Counted from the first letter of the stretch, positions 33,579-43,526 are shown. The stretch: DNA of 64,000 nucleotides from Ralstonia sp. UBA689 (GCF_002298975.1 NZ_DBMV01000045.1:62001-126000); one strand, 5' to 3'. A program made the numbers and translations. Notes: generated by a model from the sequence alone, not told the origin.

Positions 33579-34826
33579 TCAGGCGGTGACGGCGGCCAGA
33601 TCGCGGCCGCGCGTTTCGGGCAGCATCAGCACTGCCAACGCGACGATCGAATACGCGATGGCCGCATCGATGCCGATGGCGGTACCCAGCGACATCGACG
33701 CGCTCATCTTGCCCACCAGCACCGGAAACGCGGCGGACACCACGCGGCCGAAGTTGTAGCAAAAGCCCACGCCCGTGCCGCGCACGCCGTGCGGATACAG
33801 CTCGTTGAACAGTGCGCCCATGCTGGCCGGAATGCCGGCGGCAAAGAAGCCGAGCGGAAAGCCCAACACCAACATCGCGCCGTCGGACAGCGGCACCAGC
33901 AGATACACCAGCACAGTGACCACGCAGCAGCACGAGAAGAGCAGGATGTTGCCGCGCCGGCCGATCATGTCCAGAAGCCAGGCGCTCGCCACGCAGCCGC
34001 ACCAGAACGCGAAGATGATCACCGCCAGATAGCCGCCCGTGCCGAGCACCGACAGGTGGCGCTCCGTCTTGAGGTACGTCGGCAGCCACGTCATCAGGGC
34101 GTAGTAGCCGCCGTGCGCGCCGACGCCGAGCAGCCCGCCGATCAGCGTCATGCGCAGCACCTGCGGGCGGAAGATGTCGAGCAGCGGAAAGCGCGAAACC
34201 GGCATGGCATCGGCGGTCGCTTGCGTTTTGACCGCGGGCACGGGCTCCTGCACGCCCCGGCGGATGTAGATGATGAGCAGCGCCGGCAACAGGCCTGCGG
34301 CAAACATCACGCGCCAGGCGATGTCCGGTTCGACGAGGGAATACGTGAGCGCGTACAGCAGCACGGCACCGCCCCAGCCTACGGCCCACGCGCTTTGCAC
34401 GGTGCCCATCGCCTTGCCGCGGTGGCTGGCGCGGATGCTCTCGGCCATCAGCACGGCGCCCGCTGCCCATTCGCCGCCAAAGCCGAAGCCCTGGATGGCC
34501 TTGAGCACCAGGAACTGCTCGAAGTTCTGCGCAAAGGCCGAGGCGAACGTCGCCAGCGAGAACCACAGCACCGTGAACTGCAGCGTGCGCACGCGGCCGA
34601 AGCGGTCGGTCAGCGCGCCGGCAATCCAGCCGCCCAGGGCAGACGCCACCAGCGTGACGCCCGATACCAGCCCGGCCTCGGTCTTGCCGATGTGCCATGC
34701 GGCAATGATGGTGGGAATGACGAGGCTGAACATCTGCACGTCGAGCGCATCGAGTGCCCAACCGCCAAAGCACGCCCAGAAGGTGCGCTTCTCCCCTTTT
34801 GAAATCTCCTTGAACCAGCCGAACAT
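33579..34826 (-). CDS. MFS transporter, aromatic-acid/sugar-acid symporter type
   Basis: The 415-residue inner-membrane protein has 12 predicted segments with the MFS loop motif GALTDRFGRVRTLQF near 65 and GLLPALLIIYIRRGVQEP in the middle, plus a second half-motif LDMIGRRGNILLF. It resembles the AAHS/sialate-type symporters. ATG 34826 has an excellent GGAGGAGA ribosome-binding site; an ATG 13 codons earlier is less likely. Same-strand neighbour of the LigI-like amidohydrolase, so import of the amidohydrolase's lactone or acid substrate is a fair inference. Confidence 0.87.
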   Translation of the reverse strand: MFGWFKEISKGEKRTFWACFGGWALDALDVQMFSLVIPTIIAAWHIGKTEAGLVSGVTLVASALGGWIAGALTDRFGRVRTLQFTVLWFSLATFASAFAQNFEQFLVLKAIQGFGFGGEWAAGAVLMAESIRASHRGKAMGTVQSAWAVGWGGAVLLYALTYSLVEPDIAWRVMFAAGLLPALLIIYIRRGVQEPVPAVKTQATADAMPVSRFPLLDIFRPQVLRMTLIGGLLGVGAHGGYYALMTWLPTYLKTERHLSVLGTGGYLAVIIFAFWCGCVASAWLLDMIGRRGNILLFSCCCVVTVLVYLLVPLSDGAMLVLGFPLGFFAAGIPASMGALFNELYPHGVRGTGVGFCYNFGRVVSAAFPVLVGKMSASMSLGTAIGIDAAIAYSIVALAVLMLPETRGRDLAAVTA

Positions 34827-34878
34827 GCCGTCTCCTCCGGGTGACGTGAGCGACACCTTGAACACGTATTGCTCTAGT

Positions 34879-34896
34879 CATCTATATGAATAGATG
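34879..34896. promoter_or_regulatory. Palindromic operator upstream of MFS gene
   Basis: CATCTAT-ATGA-ATAGATG is a perfect 7-4-7 palindrome, 53 bases upstream of the MFS ATG. It has the size and AT-rich character of a GntR/IclR-type operator. No cognate regulator gene is adjacent. Confidence 0.5.
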
Positions 34897-34951
34897 AATT
34901 GTAGGGTCGGCAATCTGAGGGCGCAGTCGGTGTTAACCCGCGCGGATAGGG

Positions 34952-37231
34952 CTACGCGGCGGCGGCACGCGCGTCCGCTAACACCTTCAGGCGGGCCTGC
35001 GTGGTTGGGTCGTTCAGCACAGTATCGGCGGGGCCAGGAAGGCGCCGGCGCCAATTGGGGTGTGTGTGGATGGTGCTGGGCAGGTTCGGCTGCTCTTGCA
35101 GGCCGAGCAGGTCTTCCATCGGCACGATGGCGAGCGGCACGGCTGCGGCGGCGGTATAGGCGACAGCGGCGGTGGCGAAGTCGTCGGCGGTGGCGGCGAG
35201 GAGGGCAGTCGTTTCTGTGGAGATTGCCACGCCGGCTTGCTCCAGCGCTGCCTGCAATGTGGTGATGCGCAAGGGTGCCGCCCCGGATTGCTCGACCGCC
35301 TTGTTATGGTGCTCGAAGGCTTCCACCAGCGCACGCCGATCCGCCATGCGCTGCGTGTGGGCCTGCGCTTCGTTCATGCTGGCCGGCAGCAGACCGAGCT
35401 TGCCATGCCAGCGCAGATCGTTGCCGGTCCACCAGCTTGCCAGCGTGGGCAGATCGTGCGTGCTGGTCATGGCGACGGAGGTGCGCGCCCAGGTTTGCGG
35501 CTGGCGGAACGGCTGGCCGGGCAGACGCTCATCACGCTCGAACCAGAGGATGCGCATGCCCAGCAGCCCGTTGCCCGCGAGGTGTTCGCGCAGTCCGCCC
35601 TGCACGGTGCCCAGGTCTTCGCCGATAACCACGCAACGGTTGCGCCACGACTCCAGCGCAATCAGCCGCAGCAGGTCCTGCAGCGGGTAGCGCAGGTACA
35701 CACCGTCCAGGGCGCGCGCGCCTTCAGGAATCACCCACAGCCGCATCAGCCCCAGCACGTGGTCGATGCGCACGCCACCAGGTGTGGCCATGATCGCGCG
35801 CAGCATTTCGATGAAGGCTGCAAAGCCGTGCAAGCGCATGGCGCGCGGGCTGAAGGTGGTGAGGCCCCAGTTCTGCCCCTGCGTGTTGAACACATCGGGC
35901 GGTGCGCCTACCGTCACGCCCATCAGCACTTCCTGCTGCCGGCTCCAAACGTGGCTGCCCGCGCTGTCGGTGCCGATGGCCAGATCGGCGATCAGGCCGA
36001 TGGCCATGCCGGCGTCTTCGGCGCTGCGCTGCGCGTTGTCCAGTTGGCGGGCTGCGGCCCATTGTAGAAACAGGTGAAAGTTGACGGCATCCGGATGGTC
36101 GCGGGCAAAGGCGCGCACCGCCAGTTGTGATGGCGATTGATACCCCGTGGGCCAGTGCTTCCAGTGCCAGGTTTGCGGCTGATGTTCGCGTATGTGGGCA
36201 TCGAGCGCTTCGAAGCGCGCGTGGTCCAGCAGGCGCTGGCCGTGTGCGGCGCGGAAGGCTTCAAAGGCATCATGCAGGCGGCCAGCGGCACCGTCGCCGG
36301 CGGCAACCTGCTGCTGCATCTGCCGATGCAGCGCGCGCAGCACGGTCAACCGGGCCGTGGCGCTGGCCGACCAGTCGATCAGGTTCTCCGCTTCCAGCCG
36401 GGCGTAATCGTCGGCCAGTCCGCAGTCCGCCACCGCTTGCCGCACGGCCTGCATGCCGAACAGCGCAGCGGGGTCGATCATCGTTGCATTGAGAAACAGC
36501 CGGCTTGATGGCGAATAGGGCGAATAGCGGTGCGGATCGGCGCTGAACATGGCATGCACCGGGCTCAGTGCCAGCGCATCGGCGCCGCGTTGCGCCAGGC
36601 TGCGGGCGAGGTCGCCGGCCCCCGTGTAGCTGCCCAGCCCGGCCGACAGCGCAGGCAACTCGCCGCTTGCCCGCAGGCCATACAACTGAGCCGAACTGCC
36701 CCATAGGCGGGCGTCCTGCGCCCGCCCTTGCGCATGCAACGCGTCGGCCACGGCATAGCAGCGCGGGGGGGCGATGGCGAGCATGCATTCGATGTCGCTG
36801 TCGGCGCCGGTATCGATGCGCAACCGGTGATAGCCGGCGGTTGGTACAGGCGCCAGCAGCAGCGTCGTGTGCTTGCCGCCGGCGCTTGCGCGGACGATGC
36901 CTTCGGCGCTGCCGCCGTCTTCGTAGTCGATGCGGTAGGGGCGGCCCGCCAGCGTCGGCAGCTGACGCGGGGCAGTCTCCAGCAGGATCGGCTGGCCGAC
37001 CACGCCGGTGGCCAGTGCAGGCACCGTCAGGGTGTTGGCTTCAGCCTGCAGGCGTGCGCGGCTGTCCGCGACTTCGGTGGCGGTGCCGGCGGGCAGGCCC
37101 AGGCAGCCCAGCACCGTGCGCAGGACTTCGTCGCTTACGCGCATGGCGCGGCCGGCAGCGTCTTCCCAGTCGACTTGCAGGCCGGCCTGTTGTGCAAGCT
37201 GGTGCAATGCGTTGTCGGGCGTGGCGTTCAT
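34952..37231 (-). CDS. malQ: 4-alpha-glucanotransferase (amylomaltase)
   Basis: The 759-residue GH77 enzyme disproportionates malto-oligosaccharides. It carries the long N-terminal extension (about 1-165) seen in proteobacterial MalQ, then LYGLRASGELPALSAGLGSYTGAGDLARSL in pieces, HRYSPYSPSSRLFLN, the nucleophile segment GGVRIDHVLGLMRLWVIPEG, the acid/base VIGEDLGTV and the third Asp in STHDLPTLASWW. ATG 37231 was chosen; a GTG three codons earlier directly abuts the treZ stop. The treZ stop and this start are within 10 bases, so they are cotranslated. Works with TreZ and TreS in maltodextrin and trehalose turnover. Confidence 0.93.
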   Translation of the reverse strand: MNATPDNALHQLAQQAGLQVDWEDAAGRAMRVSDEVLRTVLGCLGLPAGTATEVADSRARLQAEANTLTVPALATGVVGQPILLETAPRQLPTLAGRPYRIDYEDGGSAEGIVRASAGGKHTTLLLAPVPTAGYHRLRIDTGADSDIECMLAIAPPRCYAVADALHAQGRAQDARLWGSSAQLYGLRASGELPALSAGLGSYTGAGDLARSLAQRGADALALSPVHAMFSADPHRYSPYSPSSRLFLNATMIDPAALFGMQAVRQAVADCGLADDYARLEAENLIDWSASATARLTVLRALHRQMQQQVAAGDGAAGRLHDAFEAFRAAHGQRLLDHARFEALDAHIREHQPQTWHWKHWPTGYQSPSQLAVRAFARDHPDAVNFHLFLQWAAARQLDNAQRSAEDAGMAIGLIADLAIGTDSAGSHVWSRQQEVLMGVTVGAPPDVFNTQGQNWGLTTFSPRAMRLHGFAAFIEMLRAIMATPGGVRIDHVLGLMRLWVIPEGARALDGVYLRYPLQDLLRLIALESWRNRCVVIGEDLGTVQGGLREHLAGNGLLGMRILWFERDERLPGQPFRQPQTWARTSVAMTSTHDLPTLASWWTGNDLRWHGKLGLLPASMNEAQAHTQRMADRRALVEAFEHHNKAVEQSGAAPLRITTLQAALEQAGVAISTETTALLAATADDFATAAVAYTAAAAVPLAIVPMEDLLGLQEQPNLPSTIHTHPNWRRRLPGPADTVLNDPTTQARLKVLADARAAAA

Positions 37232-37240
37232 GTTGGGCAC

Positions 37241-39133
37241 TCAGGCGGAGGGCGATGGCGACAGCAGGGCGACACAGGCGCGCGCAGGTACTTGGTGCGT
37301 GGCCAGCATGGCGGCGGCGCCGTCGCGCGATTCGTACAGCAGGTCGGCCGGGTTGCCGGCCAGCGCGGTCGGCAGCGCCACCGGCTGCTGCCCGAGGTTG
37401 ACTCCGAGCGTCAGCACGCTGCCGTCACTCAGCCGCCAGCGTGCGAGCGCCCCCGTTGTGCCGAGCGGAACGGCATCCAGCGCGCGCGTGCCCACCAGCC
37501 GCGGCACGATTTGCGCGTGGCGCAGCGCCAGCAGCCGGTGCGTGCGGTTGAGCCAATCGAGGTGCTCGGGGTTGGTGAGTTCGGCTTCGCCCGGCCAGGA
37601 CGCCAGATAGGTGCGCTCGTCGTTTGGGTCGGGAATGCGTTCGCGCTTGAACGGATCGGAGAACGCCACGAATTTGCCGAAATCACGCCGCCGGCCTTCG
37701 CGCACCGCATCGGCCAGCACGCCGTGGTGGCTGGTGAAGTAGTAGAACGGGCGCAGGCTGCCCCACTCCTCACCCATGAACAGCAGTGGAATCTGCGGGC
37801 ACAACAGCAGCAGGGCCTGCGCCGCATGCAGCGCCTCCGGGTGTGCGAGCCGCGTGAGCCGCTCGCCGAGCGCGCGGTTGCCGACTTGGTCGTGGTTCTG
37901 CAGATAGAGCACGAAGGCGGTGGGCGGCAGGGCGCCGCTGGGCTCGCCGCGTGGGGCGCCGTTGTGCAGCGCGGAGGGCTCGCCCTGGTAGCAGAAGCCG
38001 TCTTGAAGTACGCGCGCCAGACGCTTGGCGGGCGCGTCGGCGTAGGCGGCGTAATAGGCTTCACGCTCGCCTGTGAGCAGCACATGCAACGCGTGGTGGC
38101 CGTCGTCGTTCCATTGGGCTTCGAATGCTCCCGCGGACGATTTGTCGGACACAGCGCCGGGCACCGTGGCCCCGCGCAGCAGTGAAGCCGCGTTGTTCTC
38201 GTTTTCCAGCACGAGGTGCACATGCCGCCCCGGCTCGACAGCCATCTGCACGCGCGTGGCTAGTTCGACCAGCCAGTCGCGTTCGCCAATCGCCTGCACG
38301 GCATCCAGGCGCAGGCCGTCGAAGCGATACTCCATCAGCCACATCAGGGCATTCTGGATGAAGAACTCGCGCACGGTCGGCTGGCGGAAATCGAAGGCGG
38401 CGCCCCACGGCGTGTGCGCACCTTCGTGGAAGAAGCGGCGCGCGTAACGGGCAAGGTGATTGCCGTCGGGGCCGAAGTGGTTGTAGACCACATCGAGGAA
38501 CACCATCAGCCCGAGCCCGTGCGCGGTGTCGATCAACGCCTTGAGTTCGTCGGGCGTGCCGTAGCTGGCGTCCGGCGCGAAGGGCAGCACGCCGTCGTAG
38601 CCCCAGTTGCGTGCGCCGGGAAACTCCGCCAGCGGCATCAGCTCAACGGCGGTGATGCCTAAGCGCGCCAGCTCGGGCAGCCGGGCGCGCACGCCATTGA
38701 ATCCGCCCAGTGCGCCGACGTGCAGTTCATACAGCACGGTCTCATGCCACGGCCGGCCTTGCCAGCCGGGGTGTCGCCATCGGTAGCGCGTGGGATCGAC
38801 CACCACGCTGGGGCCGTAGATGTCTTGCCACTGGGCGCGCGCGGCCGGATCGGGCACGCTCACCGTCAAGCCATCGCGGTCGGTGATGCTGTACCGATAG
38901 CAGACGCCGGCGCTCGCTGGCGCAATGGCGCTGTACCAGCCGTCGGGCTCGGCATCCATGCGTACGGCGCTGCCGTTGTGGTCGGCGTCGATCTCGATCC
39001 GCACCTCCACGGCATCCGGCGCCCACAGGCGGAAGCGCGTGCGATCCGGGCCGAGGCACGTAGCGCCGAACGGCAGGTCGTGCGTGAACTGCGTGGGAGG
39101 TGCGACGTGTGATGCGGGAGCGGCTGCGGTCAT
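37241..39133 (-). CDS. treZ: Malto-oligosyltrehalose trehalohydrolase
   Basis: The 630-residue GH13 enzyme releases trehalose from maltooligosyltrehalose. It has the N-terminal CBM48-like domain (about 20-110: RFRLWAPDAVEVRIEID), the barrel with LDVVYNHFGPDGNHL, nucleophile Asp in FDGLRLDAVQAI, acid Glu in LVLENENNA and NHDQVGNRALGERL. The start ATG overlaps the treS stop by four bases (39130-39133). Its usual partner TreY, which makes the substrate, is not in this window. Confidence 0.93.
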   Translation of the reverse strand: MTAAAPASHVAPPTQFTHDLPFGATCLGPDRTRFRLWAPDAVEVRIEIDADHNGSAVRMDAEPDGWYSAIAPASAGVCYRYSITDRDGLTVSVPDPAARAQWQDIYGPSVVVDPTRYRWRHPGWQGRPWHETVLYELHVGALGGFNGVRARLPELARLGITAVELMPLAEFPGARNWGYDGVLPFAPDASYGTPDELKALIDTAHGLGLMVFLDVVYNHFGPDGNHLARYARRFFHEGAHTPWGAAFDFRQPTVREFFIQNALMWLMEYRFDGLRLDAVQAIGERDWLVELATRVQMAVEPGRHVHLVLENENNAASLLRGATVPGAVSDKSSAGAFEAQWNDDGHHALHVLLTGEREAYYAAYADAPAKRLARVLQDGFCYQGEPSALHNGAPRGEPSGALPPTAFVLYLQNHDQVGNRALGERLTRLAHPEALHAAQALLLLCPQIPLLFMGEEWGSLRPFYYFTSHHGVLADAVREGRRRDFGKFVAFSDPFKRERIPDPNDERTYLASWPGEAELTNPEHLDWLNRTHRLLALRHAQIVPRLVGTRALDAVPLGTTGALARWRLSDGSVLTLGVNLGQQPVALPTALAGNPADLLYESRDGAAAMLATHQVPARACVALLSPSPSA

Positions 39134-42100
39134 GGCGTGGGTTCTGGGTTGTCGCCGATGGGCGTGAACGGGTTTTCGGCGGGTTCGCTTTCCAAGCCAA
39201 GCAGGCGCCGTGCCGCGCGCACGAGCCCGGCCAGCGGAACCGGCAGCCACGCCGGCCGGCCGGTCGTCTCCGCATCGAGGTGGTGGGCTGCGTCTTCCAG
39301 CAGGAAGAGATCGAGCAAGGCCGGGTTGATGGGGGCGCCGCCGGCTTCCCCTCTGGCCGCCACATAGGCTTGCAGGAAACGCCCGGCCGCAGCGGTGCGG
39401 AAGCGTTCGAGCAACTGGTCGCGACGCTCCTGCGCTGGCCCCGTTACGTGCTCCGGAGCCTGCCGCATGGCCTCGATCACGTTGTCCAGCGAGTGCAGGA
39501 GGCTCGCCACATCGCGCAGCGGGCTGTCCTTGCGGCGACGCACTTCCACCGGCAATGCGGGGTCTCCACCAAAGTCGATCAGGAACGCATCGCCCTGCGA
39601 AACCAGCACCTCGCCGAGGTGGAAGTCGCCATGCAGGCGCGACAGGACTGTGCCAAGCCCGGCCTGTGCCGATGCCCGGATCGCCGCAGGCAAGGCATCG
39701 CGTTGTGACAGCAGCCATTCGGCTGGCGCGTGAGAGGCGTGCGCGTCCTGCCAGGTTTCCACATGGTCGAGCGCCTGCGTGACCTGCTCGCCTACGCGTG
39801 CCGTCCAGTTGCGCACGTCGGCCTCGTCGGCCGCTCGCGTGCCGAAGTGCGGGTTTTGTGTCGGCTGCGCCAGCACGGCGTGCAGTTCGCCCAGCCGCGT
39901 GCCGATGGCGCCAATCTGCGCCAGATAGTCGGCCAGTGCCTCGTTGATATCGGTGCGCGCTTCAGATGCGGCCATCGGAGCGACCTCGCCATCGCCTGAC
40001 GCGATGGCTTCGCTCTGCACGGCCAGTTCGTCGATGGTGCGGCGCAGGTAGTCGAGCGCCCAGGTCCAGGCATCGCCCTGGTTGGGCACGTAGCGTTGCA
40101 GGACGACCAGCGTGGCGGGCTCGCCAACAGGGCCTGCGTGGGTGATCTCGCCGATCAGCGCAGCAGTATTGGCGTAACCGGCGCGGGTCAGGTAGCGCGT
40201 CATCTCCGCTTCGGGGTGCGTGCCCGCCGACACGTGGCGGATCAGCTTGACGATGACAGCATCGCCAATCACCAGTGAGCTGTACGACTGCTCCGCCGCC
40301 TGCCACCGGATCGGGGCATCCGGCGCCAGCGGCATGGCGGAGGGTTCCGCATCGATGCCCGGCTCAGGCACGAAGTGCACCGAGCCGTCGCTGGCATCCA
40401 GCGTTGCACCGCGCACGAGGTTGGCGAGCAGCGCGCGGGCGAAGGTTTCGGTGGCGAAGGCATCGGTCAGGTAGCCGACATGGCGGCCACGACGCACGCG
40501 AGCGAGCGCCAGTTGCACCGGCAGCGCGGGCAGCGTGGCGGATTCCCACGCAATCGACAGCGGCAGCAGGTAGCGCGCGATGCGTTCGACGCCGTTTGCG
40601 TCGCCCAGCGTGACGACGACTTCGTTGAGGAACATCTCCGGCCGTGTTGCGCCCGCCAACGGCCGGTTGGTGGACGAGGCATCCACTGGCACCGACGCGC
40701 CCCAGGCAAAGCGTGCACTGCGAAGCACGCTCTCGTGGTCGCCAAACCAGCGGCGCATGGGCAGGTAGGTGGGCAGGATTTCACGTTCGACCACCTGCCG
40801 GTGCGCTTCGCGCTGGCGCATATCGGCCAGTGTGTCGAGTCCGGCGCGCAGGACCAGCGTGGTGAACTCGGGCAACTGCTCGGCCGCCGGCTGCGCCCAG
40901 TTCGGGCCGGGCTCGTTCTCGCGCAGTTCCAGCCAGAAGAAGGCATACGGCTGAAGCGTCAGCAGGTAGGGGAGTTGCCCAACGGGCGGAAACGCCGTGC
41001 CGCCGATCAGCTCGATCGGCACCCGTTGCGCATAGTTCGACAGATCCAGTTCCACGGCCTGCGACGCGCGGGACAGGTTCGCCACGCACAGCATGGGCGG
41101 CTCATCTTCCAACACACGCACGTAGGCCAGCACCTTGCGGTTGGACGGCTGCAGGAAGTGGATCGAGCCGCGCCCGAACACGCGGTGACGGCGGCGCGTG
41201 GCCAGCATGCGTCGCGTCCAGTTCAGCAATGAATGCGCGTCGCGGCTCTGCGCTTCCACGTTCACCGACTCATAGCCGTACAGCGAGCCCATGATGGCCG
41301 GCAGCACGAGCTGTTCCGGGTCGGCACGCGAGAAGCCGCCGTTGCGGTCGGGCGACCACTGCATGGGCGTGCGCACGCCGTCGCGATCGCCCAGGTGGAT
41401 GTTGTCGCCCATGCCGATCTCGTCGCCGTAATACATGACGGGCGTGCCGGGCATCGAGAACAGCAGGCTGTTCATCAGTTCAACCCGCCGGCGGTCGCGC
41501 TCCAGCAGCGGCGCCAGGCGGCGGCGGATACCGAGGTTCAGGCGCGCGCGGCGGTCGCTGGCGTAGACCTCCCACAGGTAGTCGCGCTCGGCGTCGGTCA
41601 CCATCTCCAGCGTCAGTTCGTCGTGGTTGCGCAGGAAGATGGCCCATTGGCAGGTGCTGGGCACCTCCGGCGTCTGCCGCATGATGTCGGTGATCGGGAA
41701 GCGGTCTTCACGTGCAATCGCCATGTACATGCGCGGCATCAGCGGGAAGTGGAAGGCCATGTGGCATTCGTCGCCGGCGCCGAAGTATTCCTGCGTGTCT
41801 TCTGGCCACTGGTTGGCTTCTGCCAGCAGCAGGCGGTGCTTGAACTCCGCATCCATCGCCGCGCGCAGGCGGCGCAGCACGTCGTGCGTCTCGGGCAGGT
41901 TCTCGTTGGACGTACCTTCGCGCTCCACCAGGTAGGGCACGGCATCCAGGCGCAGGCCATCCACGCCCAGGTTGAGCCAGAACTTCATCACCCCGATCAC
42001 GGCCTTGAGCACGCGCGGGTTGTCGAAGTTGAGATCGGGCTGGTGGGAGTAGAAACGGTGCCAGTAATAGGCGTTTGCCACCGCATCCCACGTCCAGTTG

Positions 42101-42576
42101 GAGGGCTCGGTGTCGATGAAGATGATGCGCGTGCCGGCATACTTCTTGTCGTGATCGGACCATACGTAGAAGTCGCGCAGCGCCGAGCCCGGCTTGGCTC
42201 GCCGCGCGCGCTGGAACCACGGGTGCTGATCCGACGTGTGATTGATGACGAGTTCGGTGATGACGCGCAGGCCGCGCGCATGCGCCTCGGCAATGAAGCG
42301 GCGCACGTCGGCCATGGTGCCGTAGTCGGGATGAACCCCGCGGTACTCGGCGATGTCATAACCGTCGTCGCGGCGCGGCGAGGGGTAGAACGGCAGCAGC
42401 CAGATCACATCGACGCCCAGTTCGGCGATGTAATCGAGCTTGGAGATCAGGCCGGGGAAATCCCCGATGCCATCGTTGTTGGAATCGCAGAACGACTTGA
42501 CGTGCAGCTGGTAGATGACGGCGTCCTTGTACCAGAGCGGGTCATCCACCAGCAGCGCGGTCGGGTTGCGCGTCAT
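39130..42576 (-). CDS. treS: Trehalose synthase fused to maltokinase
   Basis: The 1148-residue fusion has an N-terminal GH13 trehalose synthase (about 1-560: LWYKDAVIYQLHVKSFCDSN, DGLRLDAVPYLVERE with the nucleophile Asp, LLAEANQWPED, FLRNHDELTLEM) and a C-terminal maltokinase (about 600-1120: LHGDFHLGEVLV and FLIDFGGDP, the kinase catalytic and Mg motifs). TreS interconverts maltose and trehalose; the kinase makes maltose 1-phosphate for GlgE-type glucan synthesis. Such fusions of TreS and Mak are established. ATG 42576 has GGAGG ten bases upstream; an ATG at 42618 is in frame. It heads the treS-treZ-malQ operon. Confidence 0.93.
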   Translation of the reverse strand: MTRNPTALLVDDPLWYKDAVIYQLHVKSFCDSNNDGIGDFPGLISKLDYIAELGVDVIWLLPFYPSPRRDDGYDIAEYRGVHPDYGTMADVRRFIAEAHARGLRVITELVINHTSDQHPWFQRARRAKPGSALRDFYVWSDHDKKYAGTRIIFIDTEPSNWTWDAVANAYYWHRFYSHQPDLNFDNPRVLKAVIGVMKFWLNLGVDGLRLDAVPYLVEREGTSNENLPETHDVLRRLRAAMDAEFKHRLLLAEANQWPEDTQEYFGAGDECHMAFHFPLMPRMYMAIAREDRFPITDIMRQTPEVPSTCQWAIFLRNHDELTLEMVTDAERDYLWEVYASDRRARLNLGIRRRLAPLLERDRRRVELMNSLLFSMPGTPVMYYGDEIGMGDNIHLGDRDGVRTPMQWSPDRNGGFSRADPEQLVLPAIMGSLYGYESVNVEAQSRDAHSLLNWTRRMLATRRRHRVFGRGSIHFLQPSNRKVLAYVRVLEDEPPMLCVANLSRASQAVELDLSNYAQRVPIELIGGTAFPPVGQLPYLLTLQPYAFFWLELRENEPGPNWAQPAAEQLPEFTTLVLRAGLDTLADMRQREAHRQVVEREILPTYLPMRRWFGDHESVLRSARFAWGASVPVDASSTNRPLAGATRPEMFLNEVVVTLGDANGVERIARYLLPLSIAWESATLPALPVQLALARVRRGRHVGYLTDAFATETFARALLANLVRGATLDASDGSVHFVPEPGIDAEPSAMPLAPDAPIRWQAAEQSYSSLVIGDAVIVKLIRHVSAGTHPEAEMTRYLTRAGYANTAALIGEITHAGPVGEPATLVVLQRYVPNQGDAWTWALDYLRRTIDELAVQSEAIASGDGEVAPMAASEARTDINEALADYLAQIGAIGTRLGELHAVLAQPTQNPHFGTRAADEADVRNWTARVGEQVTQALDHVETWQDAHASHAPAEWLLSQRDALPAAIRASAQAGLGTVLSRLHGDFHLGEVLVSQGDAFLIDFGGDPALPVEVRRRKDSPLRDVASLLHSLDNVIEAMRQAPEHVTGPAQERRDQLLERFRTAAAGRFLQAYVAARGEAGGAPINPALLDLFLLEDAAHHLDAETTGRPAWLPVPLAGLVRAARRLLGLESEPAENPFTPIGDNPEPTP

Positions 42577-42960
42577 GACAGCGGATCCTCCATGGGCCGG
42601 CGCGGCATCCGACGGCAAACGTGCGTTCGGCCTGAAGGCATGAAGCGGTCGGCGAGCGGCGGGTTGGCGAATTCACTGTCTGTGCAAATGCCGTGCCCGC
42701 AGGGCTGCGGCCTGCGCGCGGCCTGCAGAGCCCGCCAATTTCACGGGCGGCGGCGTGCGCGGCGGCCCGTTCCCGGGGTGCGCCGAGCGCAGCTTGCGTG
42801 CCGATTTGTAAATTTGGCCGTGTGCGCATCGGAAGCCTTCACTGCATCTGTGTATAATAGTATTTTGCAATCGAATCGATCGTATCAATCAATTTGTGCA
42901 ATATGACGGGGCCGCGATACGATCACTCCCGTCGTCAACCCAGTAACCAACCAAACCACT
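42577..42960. promoter_or_regulatory. Divergent promoter region of treS operon and ahpC
   Basis: The 384-base gap serves treS (minus) and ahpC (plus). A perfect TATAAT hexamer lies at 42853-42858, about 100 bases before ahpC, but I see no good -35 at the right distance. The following AT-rich stretch (42860-42905) is a plausible activator-binding region; OxyR commonly controls ahpC, yet no OxyR site is clear by eye. Downstream of 42905 the leader is GC-richer with no hairpin of note. Confidence 0.45.
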
Positions 42961-43524
42961 ATGTCGCTGATCAATACTCAGGTTCAACCGTTCAAGGCCC
43001 AAGCTTTTCACAACGGCAAGTTCATTGAAGTCACCGACGAGTCGCTCAAGGGCAAGTGGTCCGTGCTGATTTTCATGCCGGCCGCCTTCACCTTCAATTG
43101 CCCGACTGAAGTCGAAGACGCTGCTGACAACTATGCCGAGTTCCAGAAGGCTGGCGCCGAGGTCTACGTCGTCACGACCGACACGCACTTCTCGCACAAG
43201 GTGTGGCACGAAACCTCGCCGGCGGTGGGCAAGGCCCAGTTCCCGCTGGTGGGCGACCCGACCCACGCGCTGACCAACGCCTTCGGCGTCCACATCCCTG
43301 AGGAAGGTCTTGCCCTGCGCGGCACCTTCGTGATCGACCCGCAAGGCACGATCAAGACGATGGAAGTGCACGACAACGCCATCGCCCGTGACGTGAAGGA
43401 AACGCTGCGCAAGCTCAAGGCTGCCCAGTTCGTCGCCAACAACCCGGGCAACGTGTGCCCGGCCAAGTGGAACGAAGGCGCCAAGACCATCAAGCCGTCG
43501 CTGGACCTGGTCGGCAAGATTTAA
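42961..43524 (+). CDS. ahpC: Alkyl hydroperoxide reductase subunit C (peroxiredoxin)
   Basis: The 187-residue 2-Cys peroxiredoxin reduces H2O2 and organic peroxides. Peroxidatic Cys47 sits in FTFNCPTE and the resolving Cys166 in NVCPAKW; the length equals E. coli AhpC. It is recharged by AhpF, encoded just downstream. The ribosome-binding site is weak. A large hairpin repeat separates the two genes and may set their expression ratio. Confidence 0.97.
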   Translation: MSLINTQVQPFKAQAFHNGKFIEVTDESLKGKWSVLIFMPAAFTFNCPTEVEDAADNYAEFQKAGAEVYVVTTDTHFSHKVWHETSPAVGKAQFPLVGDPTHALTNAFGVHIPEEGLALRGTFVIDPQGTIKTMEVHDNAIARDVKETLRKLKAAQFVANNPGNVCPAKWNEGAKTIKPSLDLVGKI

Positions 43525-43526
43525 GC

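Noticed and set aside
42853..42905. Possible OxyR site before ahpC
   Set aside because: The AT-rich stretch has scattered ATCG/CGAT elements but not the spaced ATAG...CTAT pattern; OxyR control is expected from other bacteria, not seen here.
41233..42906. 557-codon open frame antisense to treS
   Set aside because: Opposite strand of a conserved GH13 domain; composition is that of a reverse-complement shadow.
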